Assembly: GCA_025716855.1 (NCBI GenBank)
Contig: JAIXMQ010000031.1
Location: 292,239 to 356,238 of the forward strand
Origin: Pilaira anomala
Lineage: Eukaryota; Mucoromycota; Mucoromycetes; Mucorales; Mucoraceae
Length of the DNA stretch: 64,000 nucleotides
Direction: 5' to 3'
The notes beneath the pieces are model-generated. The model saw only the letters and a list, made by a program, of their open reading frames with translations. It did not search any database and was not told where the DNA came from. The translations under genes and the position numbers were made by a program. Position 1 is the stretch's first letter. The number at the start of each line of letters is the position of its first letter. Positions 47,146 through 61,661 of this stretch are shown piece by piece.

Positions 47146-50100
47146 AAATACCGTTGAGTGTTGACAATAGAAAGTATTTATATTTGCAAATAAACCTTTC
47201 TATTTTTATTCCTTAAATCTTTTTTAAACTACTATTATACTTCGTCCATTGTGTGTTATTTTAAACGGTTTTGTGGTCTTGAATTGAAGATGATCTTAAA
47301 CTATTATAATGACTTCATATAGATTACTCAAGGTATATATCATTTTAATAAAGTAGTCGCCTTAAGCAAATGCAAGCTGATAGGGAAGCATTATCAGATA
47401 AGTGTGTGTACATATAGATATATATATAAATTTATTTTGGGAAAAAGATTAGAGATTAATGATAATAATAAACTATTGTCTCAAAGACACAACAGAATAT
47501 TCGCATGAATGAATTTTTTATTTTAAAGAAAGTTGACATAACAAAATTTGTTTTCATCATTATACCTATCGTCAGAAAGAATCATAACGGAGTGGCCATC
47601 ATCTTGTTTATGTTCTTGTGCTTCGCTTTTTTCACTAACAGAGGCTGCTTCTGGGGTGCCAGCAGATTTGATTTCAGTTGTATCTATGGTAATAATCACC
47701 AGGATTAATTTAGCTTTTAATTTTTAATAATTGTTATTTATTAAAGTAATAATCGTCGAACATAAAACAAGCACACAACTAAACAAAATAATAAACATAT
47801 GATTAAATCTATTGCAGTTTATTTAAAGTGATGAGGATGGCTCCTTTTTTTTTTTTTGGTTATCTTACGAGTTGAATAAATGCATAATTTCACGATCATT
47901 CTTCTATATAAACATTTTACTTATATAAAATACAGCTTCTGTCATCTCGATATTTACAATCGAGTTTTTCAAGGCTTTCTTCAAAAAAAAAAAAATAATA
48001 ATAATGAGCTCAAATGAATATTGTTGTATAAATTATTAAAACTATAGAAAATTTTATTATCGTGATTTGACTCACCATAATTATGATGGCCTATTTTGCA
48101 CTTTGGGCAGATCTTTGAGGTTCTTCTTACTTTTTCGTTTTTTCATTCAAAAGTAAAAATAAAATGGATTCTGAAAGTATATTTGCTCCTGAATTTTTAC
48201 AAATTATTCAAAGAAAGGCTGCACTCCGTCAAAAAGAAGACGAAGAACTCTGTCAGTTCTTAAGAGAAAAAGGCTACACAGTCGATTATTTATTGGATGT
48301 TCAACACAAGTTATTAAAACCATACTTAAAAGATCCGTTTGAAATAACTCGTAAAGTCAACCCTTACAATGTTTTCTGTGAGTTGAAAAAAAGAAACACG
48401 GTAAATATAACCCACCAGCCATGTTTATGCAGCTCACTAAAGGGTTTTTTTTTTTTTTTTTTTTTTTTTTTATACTGGTAGAGATCGCTCCTCCTGCTAT
48501 TGAAGAGAAACTCACTGCCGAAATCTTATTTTGTCTTTACAAAAATCTGACAGAGGCTGAAAGGGAAGCTTTGGAAGAGGCTGCAAAGATGAAGCAACAG
48601 TAGAATTAGACTCATCTTCTGCCAAAGGAGATGAAATAATGTCTGCTGTAGCGAAGTGAATCGCTGATGATCATGCTTCAATTCTGTGCAACAGTTACTG
48701 ATTTGAGTTCTATGGTGTCGCTGGAAAGACTGGCAGCAGACCGCGTAGCATTCATACTGCAACTGGAGTTAACACTCTTTGTAGTGTTAATGGCCATGTA
48801 AAAATAACTAATGTCTAAAATAGCCCACTTCGAGAAGCTTATAGAGAAGATTGCTCTTCAAAGCTTAACAGGAAAAGTTTGTAAGTCATCCTTAAGGCAA
48901 TGTCCTTTGTAATAATATTAATTTAACTTTAAAATAGCGACGCCTACTAAAGGTAAGCAGATTGCTAGCATCAAGCCGTCCTCTCTAGTTCTGTTAAACC
49001 AGTATTTCCACAGAATTATATTTAGAAGGAAAACTTCGGTGGAATTATATATATATATATATATATAAAAGTAGTCAAAACAATCTAATGGACTTTTTTT
49101 TTATAGGTTCTCGTACGCTCTATTTTGTGTATTTTAGTCAAGTATCTACTCCACCCTCTCCTTTTTTCTTTTTTTTTTGGACGCCACATATAATTTAACT
49201 TTTAATTTTTTTCTTACAGTTTCTATTTATTGTGCCAAATGATTTTATCATGGATCAATGACCGTCGAACATAAAACCAGATCACAATTAAGCAGCAGAA
49301 TAAAGATATGATTAAATACATTAAAATTGATTTTTTTTTAATATTTACTTTGTGTTTTTAACTAGATAAAAGTGCATAATCTTCACCCCCTCCCCTCTCT
49401 AACGATCACATTTCTGTACACATTTTATTTTTACATGGTGAAACTTACTGTTTTTGTCATCATTTTGTCTACTCAATTGTGTTTCTCGAGGCCTTCAAAG
49501 TCTATAGTAGGGTAAAAAAAAAAAAAAAGATCCCACCAACCGCAGTCAGTTCCTTTATGTACTGACAAAGCCATCTTGAAAGGGAGAGATAACGTCTGCT
49601 CTAATCTTGTCCAGAGCAAAACGTTTGACTTTAAAGGCAAACTTTTCAAAAACGGTATTCTCAAAGCCTTTTGTTAATCCTGAACAGAAACTTTCAGCTC
49701 TTCCTGAAAGGACTAGTCGTTAACGGAGTAGTTATATAGAGATCAATTGAAAAAAAGAAGAGGGAGGGGGGACCGAAGTCTATTTAGGATTGTGTTTATT
49801 TGCCTGAAAATGGAAAATGAAGCCAACCATTTTAAAGAAAAAACCTATTGCTTGCCTATGGATTTACAAAAGAGATACTGATTTTTAAAAAAAAAAAGTA
49901 CTAAAGCAAAGCTCAACACTTGTAACACTTTTTAAAAAGAGGGGCTTTTTTTTTATTGGTTTCGCAAAATGTATTTACGTAATTTTCAACTGTGTTTTTT
50001 TTTTAAACTGTAATACAAGAAAAAACTTTATAAAACTTTTCCGAAGATCGGGTAGATATCAAAAAAGGTTATTACAATTTTTTATGTTTTCAGCTTGTTT

Positions 50101-51124
50101 GTTTTAGCGTAATACGTATAGCTCAATGAAAATCAATATTTTTCTGTTTATTTCTTTCTTTCTTTATGGCAATATATAACATGATACGAAATCACACCCT
50201 TCTTATTTATTTTTAATAATAATAAAAAAAAAAGTACACAGACCACCCATGATTTGATTCAATATCCGCGCACCATCCGTCAAAACGAGTCATTACACAA
50301 TGAAGCACAGTTACTAAAAAAAAGTATTTTGTTTTTATAGCATGACCAAAAAGTTTAATTTCAATGACCTATATAAAATGCTGCGAGAAAAAAAAAAAAA
50401 GAAGTGTGTGCCTTATTTTTGCTGTAGCGCAAAATATGCAATAAACGACGAAAGATTGTTTTAAAAAAATAAAAAAAGACGTGTTGATTTTCCTTGTGTG
50501 TGTGCAGGAATGTGCCCCTTTTTTTTTTTACTGTAAAAATGAAAGGGTCTCGATCTTTTTTGTTGGTTCATCACTTATAAAAAGCAGTTTTATTATTATT
50601 ATTTTTGTGGCGCATTAGATATAACCCTCACCAAGTTAAGTTATAATTAGGCTAATACATCGAATAGTATAAGGTTTTAACTTTAATTAGATCAAGGAAA
50701 TTGCATCATTGTTATTCTTGACGCTATACATTAATTTTTGTGTGCGTTGTGTTACGAGTTTTTTTTTTTTTTTAAACACGTGTATAAACTAACTCTCACA
50801 CAGACAATTGTTGTTGGGGAATATACGTTGGAACATTCTGTTTTATGAATAAAAGCAATCCATCGTATCATAATGTAACAGAAATATGATTAACGTGGCA
50901 TGACTTTTTTTTTATATTCGAGTGATTCTGATTTTTTTTTTCTTATTTGGTTAAAATCTCAATCAGATCAAATCTATCTCGTAACAGTTACTATGTAAAA
51001 AAGAAAAAGTTGGATTCATATACACATATATTCAAACGCGCCTTCTATTTTCATTATGACACGAGGGGGACAAAAAGTCACAGTGAATGAGAGATCAACC
51101 CAAAATGGTCAGGTATCAACGTGG
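47146..51124 (-). repeat. B unit, right copy (right arm of the large palindrome)
   Basis: Reverse complement of 35563-40463 without the 0.92 kb insertion. The outer edge is at GTATCAACGTGG (51113-51124), beyond which the sequence is unique. Differences from the left copy include homopolymer lengths and a changed CT-rich stretch near 49150-49180. Confidence 0.85.
48164..48603 (+). CDS. HMG-box-like small protein, right copy
   Basis: Exons 48164-48400 and 48484-48603, 118 residues, the same as the left copy in all residues I compared. The intron's T run is of similar length (about 26). The acceptor is GTAGAG|ATC: using the AG two bases later than the first TAG keeps the IAPPAIEEK frame. Both copies look intact. 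Confidence 0.55.
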
Positions 51125-51326
51125 CCTCAAAAAAAAAAAAAAAAAAAAAAAAAGTATTTGTACTCCTTTTTTTTTATTCTTTCTTCTTTTGCCTTTTTTC
51201 ATATTTTTTTTTCATAAGAATCTCTTTTTCTCTTTCTCTCTTTTTTTTAAAATATTTTTTCTCATTAAAACCAATGTATTGTAAAGTTTTTAAGAAATAT
51301 AAGAAAAAGTACATTGAAGTAAACTG
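48604..51326. other. Right arm of unit B: no supported gene
   Basis: Mirror of 35.6-39.0 kb followed by about 200 bases of unique T-rich sequence with a 22-base A run at 51129-51153. The antisense frames here are shadows of the HMG-like gene or low-complexity. Confidence 0.5.
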
Positions 51327-52719
51327 ATGTCAACTTTGAAACTACAAGAAGAGGTAAAAAATAATGAATTTTTTTTTTTTTTTTTTTGCTGCTGCTGACA
51401 GATAGATTAATTTTTGCGTGTGTATATATTTACAGAGAAATGAGGATTCCCCTATGCAAGTAAACGTCACAGACAATTCCCCTAATAATAATAATAATAG
51501 CAGAAAAGAAGAGTTCAAGTATGATTGTGATACTACTCCTTGTTTTCCTGTTTTCATATTAAATAATTTAGGTAAAAAAAAAAAAAAAAAAAAAAGTTTC
51601 ACACCATTATTTTTTTTCTTTTTTTTTCTTATATACATATTACTTACTTCTTTACTTATTATGTACTTGATAGATGATTCAAAGAAACATTTATCAATAA
51701 ACAATACTATAGAACAAAAACAACAACAACAACAAGAAGAAGAAGAAGAAGATGATGATGATGAAGTATGGCGAAATGAATTCATGGATTTCATGTCGAG
51801 ATTAATTGGATACTCAGAAGAACTTGAATCAATTTCATTTGAGCTTTTACGAACAGAAGGCAAAGTTCGAAAATTGATATTATTACAAAAGACAATACTA
51901 GAAGAACTAGAAGAGACAGAAAGAATGTATATAGATAGAATTAATGAATGTGAAAGGATATCAGATCGACAAAATGAATATATGAATGAATTGATGAATT
52001 TGGATGCAGAGTTAACATCATCATCAGTGAGCAAAAAAGTGTCAAATAATAACAAACGAATGACGACGAATAGTACATCGACGTTAGGATGGAAAAGTTC
52101 TGAATATAGCCAACGGACAAGGAGTGCAACAAGTACAAATACAACTGTCGATAGTAAATATTTAATATATAAGAGTGATGCAGTCAATACATTTAAATGG
52201 AAATTAGGCACTTGGATTGGTGGTGGAGTAGGAAATGGAAATTTGATTCATGCTTATCATCATCCGGTTCATCAACGGCTTGAATTAATCGTTGTTGGTT
52301 CCGGTACAATCGCAACTCAATACGAAAAAGTAAGTAGATATTATTAATTTAGGTAGACCAAACACTAACTTGTCTAACGTAAAAAAAAAAAAAAAAAAAA
52401 ATAGTCTTATTACCTTCATAAACATGACTATATACTATATATTAATTATTATGATCGTAGAAAAAGATTTCAGTTATTACCAAATCATCTATGGACACCT
52501 GATACTGAAGTTACTCGGTGTCAATTTAAAACTAATCATACTGCCGCATGTTCAACTCGTTTTAATTTATTACAACGAAGGCATCATTGTAGAAAATGTG
52601 GTGACGTTATATGTCAAAGGCATAGCTTAAATAGGTTACCTCTATTTAAAAATTTATCTTCTAATGAAACTTGGTGTCGTGTTTGTGATACTTGTTTTCA
52701 TAACCTGATTGTAAAATAG
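51327..52719 (+). CDS. FYVE zinc-finger protein
   Basis: Four exons, 51327-51353, 51436-51571, 51674-52329 and 52405-52719, give 377 residues. After a disordered start (Asn, Gln, Glu and Asp runs) comes a coiled coil (residues about 90-160, with LEELEETERMYIDRINECER). A Ser/Thr-rich linker and a region FKWKLGTWIGGGVGNGNLIH follow. The C-terminus is a FYVE finger: WTPDTEVTRCQF, then LLQRRHHCRKCGDVICQRHS, and WCRVCDTCF. The basic RRHHCRKCG patch binds PtdIns3P, so the protein probably acts on endosomal membranes. Exon 4 must start at 52405 to keep the frame (YEK|SYYLHKHDY). The region before the finger may be a PH-like domain; this is less certain. Confidence 0.8.
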
Positions 52720-52891
52720 TATATATATATATATATTACATAATTCTTAACAGTGCTAAATAATACTAGTATTAATAAAAAAAAAAAAAAAAAAAAGGGA
52801 CCAAACACCTGTATTTAAAAAAATAAAAAAAATAAAAAAAGACCTTTCCTTTTTTTTCTCTCTCTCTTTTTAATTTATTAAAAAAAAAAAC

Positions 52892-54639
<1,748 letters not shown>

Positions 54640-56142
54640 TAATAAATATTTTTTTTTTTTCCTGCTTTTTGACATCGTGCTACTGTATTTAGAATAATTA
54701 AGTTACAAAATATAAAAATATATAAAACAGGTTTTATTTTTTTTTTCAGTCCTGTCTAAATTAAGGCGTTGACAAGGTGCTTTGAATGTAATACGGGAAA
54801 TAATATTTAATAAAAAGGTGCATTATCAATCCACGTCATTTTCGGTTCAAGTTTTAAAGCATTTAATATTATGAAAGAAGGTAAAAGGTTCATTTTTTTT
54901 TTTCGGAAAGTCAAAAAAAAAAAAAGAAGCACAAAATCGTAAAGAACAAGTATCACTGACATATTTTTTTTTTAAATGAGTAATATGCATCGTATCTAAA
55001 GAATGAAACCGTAAAACGTCAATTATGCATAAAATCTAATGCTAACAATGTATTATTAGATGAGAGAGAAGGGACACATTATTGCAATTTGATCATGATG
55101 AGATAAAAAAAAAAAAAAAAAGAACTCATTTGTATATAAAAAGTTACACAAAGCTTTCGAGCGCGTCAAACCTTTCACGGAATCGGCAGCAATTACATTA
55201 GTTTATTATCATGCGATATTTTGACGCTTTCTTTAAATGCATTATTACGTACATATTGCACATATTATTTTCTGCAATTCCTTTAACATCTAATGAGGAT
55301 TATAGTCTTTCTTACTCTTGTATTTTTCATTCTTGTCTAACAGAAGACATAACCTTGTTTATTTTTACTTTACACAATGTGTAACTAAGCGGAGAACACA
55401 GACAGATTAAATTATTTGAGACAACGATGCAGCAAAAAAAAAAAAACATCTAAAGTTGAAATTATTAAGCAAATCTGATGTTGGATGACGTTCAATATAT
55501 TACAGAATATTTAGATATAAAATAGAGTGAGGATAATAAAATAATAATCAGTTGCCATTAAAAAAAAAAAGATAGATACATGTAAAAAAATCTTCTGTAC
55601 ATACACAGATATACAAAATAAGAGTGAATGTCTATAAGACTATATCTCTCTCCTAAACCTCTCTCTACTCCTTGTAATCCCTTGTTTAGCATATATAAAA
55701 GAAGCGAGATCACTCCTAAAAAATCCCTGCTCCTTTATTTTATTTTTTTGTAAGCCAAAAAAAAAAAAAAGAGAGAATGCAGCATGATGCTATTTTGGCT
55801 TTGAGTAACGATGAATTGCATGATTATTTAAGAAAAAGTACAATCAAACTAAATTTTGGCGCTTTTTTAAAAAAAAAAATGCATAATCTAACAAAAAAGC
55901 AAATACTTTTTATAAAAAGGAGTTTTTTTTTTATTTTTATTTTTATTTTTTTTTATTACAGTAATCATTCAATCATGTATAAATGAAAATATATTTTATT
56001 ATAACGGGAAAATCTGCTGTTTAAAAATAAAAAAAAAGGGTTATACAGAAAAAAAAAAAAAAAAAAAAAGTATCCGACTAATGATTAAACAATCAAGGGA
56101 ATTTCTTTTCAGTGTGTGACCCTTTTGAACTTTGATTCTCCA

Positions 56143-56144
<2 letters not shown>

Positions 56145-56192
<48 letters not shown>
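56145..56192 (+). repeat. 48-base poly-T tract
   Basis: Uninterrupted T run upstream of the FHA-RING gene. Confidence 0.9.
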
Positions 56193-56193
<1 letters not shown>

Positions 56194-56280
56194 ACATGAT
56201 TTATTATTACTAAATAATCTATTAACCTTTTGTTTAGGGGTCCGCCGCCATTTTAATAAGTTTTTTTATGTGTTGAACAT

Positions 56281-56352
56281 TTTCTCTCTTTCTCTCTTTC
56301 TCTTTCTCTCTTTCTCTCTCTCTTTCTCTCTATTTCTATTTCTCTCTATTTC
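56281..56352 (+). repeat. CT-rich microsatellite in the 5' leader
   Basis: TTTCTCTC-type repeats occupy the 70 bases just before the ATG at 56387, probably in the transcribed leader. Confidence 0.7.
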
Positions 56353-56386
56353 TCTTTTCTTCTTTACATTTTACCCAGAGAAAAAA

Positions 56387-57445
56387 ATGGCACCACCTAC
56401 CACAGAAAATGAAGGTGTAAGAAGAAGATCATTGAGTGGAGCATCTGCATTAATAGCTAGAAGATTTACAAGACAAACGAGTGCTCCGAGACCCACAGCA
56501 TCTAGATCAGAATCGACTACAAGAAGAAGAGCTACAATTGCTGATACTACTACTATACCCGAATCAGATATAAAAGTACATGTTCGTATCGTACCCAATA
56601 TAGAAAACCCTAGTCGAAGCTTGATCTTTGATATAGTAGATCGTGAATTACAAGTTGGTTCTGTAATCAGAATTGGTAGATATTCTGAAAGACATGCAAA
56701 TTTAAATTGTATGTCTTTTAAAAGTAAAGTAGTATCAAGATGTCATAGTGAAGTTTGGGTAGAGACTGATGGAAAGGTATATCTATGCTCCGTTTAAAAA
56801 GAGAAAAAAAAAAAAAGACGCACAAAAAATAATTGTGTATTTTATATTTTTAGTTGTATATAAGAGACACAAAGTCATCATCTGGTACCTTTTTAAATCA
56901 TGTCCGACTTAGTCCTGCTGGTAATGAAAGTAGACCAGTAGAATTAAATGATGGTGATATCGTCCAATTAGGTGTAGATTTTCAAGGTGGGAGAGAAGAA
57001 ATGTATCGTTCAGTCAAGATGAGGTTTGAGTTAAATAGATCAAATAGACCAAGACCATTATCATTTAGTTTAAATGCTTTTCAAAATCTCCGTAACTTGA
57101 CACAACAACAAACAAATACCACAAATACAATTAGTGCTATGGTTACGGAACATCAACAACAACAATGTGCTACGAATAATTCACCTGCATTAAATAATGA
57201 AGAGATAGATGAATGCTGTATTTGTTTATATGCATTAGCTCCTTTTCAAGCATTATTCGTATCGCCATGTTCACATACATACCATTTTAAATGTATTCGA
57301 CCTTTATTATCTAGTTATCCTGGCTTTCAATGTCCTATCTGTAGAACTTATTCTGATTTAGAAGCAAGTGTAGCGATTGAAGCAGAAGAAGTGATGGAAC
57401 AATATACTCAACACAGACAAAGCCATACAAATGCGTTAGCCATAG

Positions 57446-57481
<36 letters not shown>

Positions 57482-58101
57482 TACAAGTAGACTCTGGGTT
57501 GGGTTTACAACCTGATCATTCAGATTATTTATTATCACAACAACAAGATAATACCATACTATTAGAATTAACTGAATCTCCACTTTCTACACCATCTTTA
57601 TCTTCTCCTGTCAACTATTCCGAAATCATACCGGACTCATCATTATTACCCCTTGAACAAGAAGGTATGTAGTTTAATCTATATACTATATATTTATATT
57701 TATATTTATATATTTTTAAAATAGATATTATAAATCATCAACAACAGGTGATAGAAGAACCTATAGTAACAAATGATCCGATCATGATACAACCACAACC
57801 ACAAGAAATTATTACCAGTAGACCTCGTGAAAGAAGAACAAGTCATATCATGGAAAAGATTAAAATGGTCTTTTTCGAAAAGAGAAAATCAGCTGCATCA
57901 CAATCTACTGGTAGACAAAAACGACCTTTATCATATCCATTAAATGTAGAACAAGTAGAGGGTGCTTCAACAAGTCGAGATGAAGAAGAATTTCGCATTG
58001 GGACTATCATGAGACAAACACTGTCAAGACAATCTACTACACATTTAAATGAATTCGATGGTCGAGAAACTAATACTATACAACAAGTTCATGTATCATA
58101 A
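56387..58101 (+). CDS. FHA-RING E3 ubiquitin ligase (Dma1/Dma2-like)
   Basis: Three exons, 56387-56776, 56854-57664 and 57725-58101, give 525 residues. The FHA domain spans about residues 75-190: IRIGRYSER, KVVSRCHSEVW, and after intron 1 RDTKSSSGTFLN, the phosphothreonine-binding residues. The RING-H2 follows at about 270-320: CCICLYALAP, CSHTYHFKC, CPICRTY. This order is that of Dma1/Dma2, S. pombe Dma1 and human RNF8/CHFR, ligases in spindle-position and DNA-damage checkpoints. After the RING come an Ala run, a Gln/Pro-rich part and a basic stretch. The ATG at 56387 was chosen over 56270, since the upstream extension is only the CT-repeat translation. Confidence 0.9.
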
Positions 58102-58144
58102 CTATTATACTATTTAATATATTACTTTTTATCTCATAATAATA

Positions 58145-59095
58145 TTATAAATTAATTTCGTTTTCTATTTGAGTCACAAAGTTTCGCATAAATTCATCGC
58201 GTTCTTTAGCTAATTCTTTACCACGACTTGTTCTCATCATTGACTTTAAACGAAATAGTTTTTCTGTGATTGATTTATATAAATGTGAGTTTAACACATA
58301 TTACACATTTTATAGTTTTTTTTTTTAACTTACCGTGGAAATGACTGATGGCTGAGCTCGTTTGATTATTAAGATACTCTTCTTGAGATATATTCTCAAT
58401 ATGTTTATCGTTAGGTACATACAATGGTCTATTCTTTGCTCCACTATAAGCTGCACAACGTAAAATACCTATATTAAACATTCTTTAATAAAAATATATT
58501 TTAATTTATAAATAAATATTAGATTATACCAAATGCCCCTATTGCATCCAATTTATCAGCATCTTGCACACTTTTTAAAGAAGAAAAAAAAAAGAATTTT
58601 CTTAACATTAGTGTATGTACATACATATATAAACTTACGCAAAAAGTTCATGACATTCATTACGCCAACGAACTTGTTCTTTATCATCCTTTTCATCATT
58701 CCAACCAAGTTCTTTACTAAAACCAACATGATCGACAATCTTTGAAACTAATCGTGCTTTTGGGTATTTTTGTTCATTTAAAAAAGTATAGATCAATTCT
58801 CCACCTGTTTCTTTTCCTTGATAATATTTACGATCCCCAATATCGTGACATAAAGCTGCAAGTTCAACAAGTTGTAAGTCGACTGTTACACCTTGCTCTT
58901 TCTCTGTTTTTGCAATATCAAGTGCTAGTATGTATATGTGCACGTCAATAGAAAGGGGATAGTTTATTTATTTAAATGTATCTCACCAAGTCTTGTCACT
59001 CTATCAACATGGTACATGTCATGTGAAGGATCTAAACCAGACATGTATTCAGTTACCATGGACCTTGTCGCATTTAATATATCTTCGTAGTTCAT
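58145..59095 (-). CDS. HD-domain phosphohydrolase (YedJ/YpgQ-like)
   Basis: Five exons, 58987-59095, 58639-58924, 58530-58570, 58334-58468 and 58145-58263, give 229 residues with phases that agree throughout. HD-domain residues: HDMYHVDRVTRLALDIA (first His-Asp) and ELAALCHDIGDRKYY (second His-Asp), and VQDADKLDAIGAFGILRC, the third Asp, spliced from two small exons. The order fits the YedJ/YpgQ type of metal-dependent phosphohydrolases, which include nucleotide pyrophosphatases. The substrate is not known. Stop follows IENEINL. It converges on the FHA-RING gene with 43 bp between the stops. Confidence 0.85.
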
Positions 59096-59571
59096 TTAAC
59101 AAAGCTACGGAAAAAAAAAAAGATAAAAGAAAAAAAAAAAAAAAAAAAAGAGGCTTCATGAGTCCGTTACAAAATATAAATCCCGTTTCTTGTAATACGA
59201 TGTATGTATGTACATACGGTACTCTCTTTTCTTACACAGCCTCAATTTTCTACATTCAAAAAATTATCCGTCGCATTCATAGTACAGATTCAATCAAAAA
59301 GTAGCATCACATAAAATAGCAAAGTATTGATGATAATGAGGCTTTAGAAGAGAACGATGATAGCGAGAAGGGGTACTTCATCTGACACAAGACAAAATTA
59401 CGTGTTTCATATATAATAAATGAGAGAGAAGCAAAATGACACACTTCAGAAAAAAGTGCGTCGTCCAGATTTGAACTAAAAAAAAAAAAGTGATGCTTAA
59501 GTTGTTACACGGGATCTAAACAAATAAAATTGTTTATTTTTTTTTTTAAAAAAGAGTTTTTTTTTTTTTTT

Positions 59572-59860
59572 TTATGCAGAACTATCCGAATCTTGAATGA
59601 TAGGTAATGGTGACGAATCATCTAAAACGTTTTTGAGGTTTAATAAGACATCGGAAGGAAACTCGACTACGGTTGTATCCAAGGTAGATGAATTGGATGA
59701 TGAAGAAGAAGAAGGTGAAAGTGAGCTGATTTCTGTCTTTTCTTCTAATCGCTTTTGTGCTTCTACTTTTTGAAGCATATTGGTTGTACATACTGCAACA
59801 ATATCATTTTGTAAATTTGCTAGTTCTTCATCAGCAGGCTAAAAATGAGAGAATAAGTAA

Positions 59861-59915
<55 letters not shown>

Positions 59916-61661
59916 CTATTCACAGTGTACTTACGGGAATATTGATATCCAGAAAGGTAAGGGTATGGTTCATTTTGATGGAGATGGCTAATGCTAAAAT
60001 ACCTGCCATTTCAATATGTGGATTCTTTGATAAATCCAATCTGGAAAGAAAAGTGTTTTCAGGTAATGCTTCAGCAAGTGCAATGGCTGCACTAGAATCC
60101 AATCGGGTATTTGATAAATTTAAGCTTTGTAAACATGGATTACGAGCTAAGGCGGTTTTTAAGCTCAAGATCTAATAAAATAATAACGAGTTAAATTATA
60201 CTATTAAAAAATAAAAAAATAAAAATATTTCTTACTCCTTCATCTGTATCTCCAGTAAGTGGGTTATTTGATAAGTCAAGAGATTCTAAGCGTTTATTTT
60301 CGGCCTATCAATAGAGAGATGAGTTCTTGCGTTATATTCGTTTATAAGTTTCACTTACCAGTGCTCTAGATAAGATAGTTAAGCCTTCATGACCGATTTT
60401 ACAGTTTGATAAGTTCAGGTGAACAAGTGTATTATTTGTACTCAGTAAATCGGCCAAGGGAGAGATTACAGTCAGGTTATTTCCAGTTAAATTTAAATGA
60501 ATTAAACCAGCATCATCATCCGTATTAGCAATCAAATTTGAAATCCAAATAGAAGAAGGGCTAGGTATAGATTGAATATTACATATTGAAAGTGTCTTTA
60601 AAGTTGATTGGTGTACACCAGTAGAAAATACTTCCAATGGTTCAGTTGCAGGTGGTTTAATTTGACAATTATCTAATATTAATTTCTCGAGACTGGTAGC
60701 GTATTTAATACCTTGTGAAAGGTACTTCATTCCCATTTTTTCTATTGTACAATGTGACAAGTCAACAGATTGAATTGTTTTAGACTAATATATATATATA
60801 TATATATTAATACAGATATACATACATGTATAAATATATCTTTTTTTTTTTTCTTTACCTCTTTCATAAAGATGGCTATATATTTATATCCTTTGGACTT
60901 AAAATTGTTTTGTGACAAGTTTAAATGTTGTATCGTGTTACTAACAAGTAAGCTACATAGTAAAATACGAATCGTCTATTTGTATATATTTATATTAGTC
61001 ACATTTACATGTACATAACTTTTTTTTTTTGAATAAGATATACATACCTCATCATCCATTTTACAGTTTGTAAAATTTAATCGTGTTAAACCAAACCGTA
61101 AAATGAAAATATCAGAAATAGGACCTGCTTGATTTGAAGTAATGGATTGTCTTGATAAATCGATTGATTTTAACTGAGATGTGCTACAAAAAAAAAAAAA
61201 AAAAAAAATTAGTTGTTTACACAAATAAATAGAAAATTGATTTTTATGTCTTACCGACTGGTCTTCAAGATATCTCTAAAGCGATCAATAACATATTCTT
61301 CTCTTTGAATACAAGCATGTTCATAATGATTTGGTAAATCAATGACCTCGTTTGCTTGTTGTAACTTTTTTAAAATCTCATTAGCTTGCTTTTCTTTTTC
61401 ATATTCTTCATCTCTTGGAGAGTCTTGTGAACAGAATGGATGTTCAATGGTTAAATTACCAACAGAAAAAGTTACTTTTCTAAGGTCATGTTTAGGTAAC
61501 GACAAGGACCTTTGGTATTCTTCCGTCTCTTCTTCGTTAGTTATAGTGTTTGAATAAATTTTAGACTGTAGGCGAGAAAACCATGTTGAAGAAGGTATCG
61601 ATAAAGGTAATTCCAAATTACTTTCTGGTCTATACTTTAATATACTCTTGGGTCGACTCAT
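59572..61661 (-). CDS. Leucine-rich-repeat protein with PP1-docking motif
   Basis: Seven exons, 61255-61661, 61048-61183, 60859-60975, 60359-60784, 60236-60304, 59935-60171 and 59572-59838, give 552 residues. The start MSRPKSILKYRPE and then RKVTFSVGN (residues 61-69) provide a consensus RVxF-type protein phosphatase 1 docking site. Ribonuclease-inhibitor-type repeats follow (LxxLxLSNxxL: SLDLSNNPLTGD, HLNLSNCKIGHEG, SLNLSNTRLDS, RLDLSKNPHIEM), about nine units. An acidic Ser-rich tail ends the protein. The layout resembles PPP1R37 and similar PP1 regulators, although PPP1R37 itself may place its motif differently. Intron 6 contains an (AC)n(AT)n repeat and intron 1 has a T/A run. Confidence 0.8.
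59860..59915 (+). repeat. (AC)n(AT)n microsatellite in an LRR-gene intron
   Basis: About 13 AC units followed by about 14 AT units, within the intron 59839-59934. Confidence 0.9.

Larger units (their letters stand above)
54640..56386. other. Intergenic region with microsatellites
   Basis: About 1.7 kb. A 69-codon frame (55777-55986) starts MQHDAILALSNDELHDYLRK after an A run and could be a small gene or an exon, but it soon becomes low-complexity. A 48-base T tract lies at 56145-56192 and a CT-rich leader at 56281-56352. Confidence 0.45.

Noticed and set aside
29308..51124. Palindromes as a pure assembly artefact
   Set aside because: The copies differ by an insertion, several indels and substitutions, and alpha/beta gene types; artefactual hairpins would be identical. 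A mis-join of diverged alleles is still possible and is listed as a check.
51342..52211. 289-codon minus-strand frame
   Set aside because: Shadow of the FYVE gene's exons; composed of Ser/Leu runs from complementing Glu/Asp/Gln codons and of intron homopolymers.
59450..59480. Possible tRNA 3' end (GTTCAAATCTGG on minus)
   Set aside because: No matching acceptor stem, D-arm or anticodon arm upstream; the flank is a poly-A/T run.
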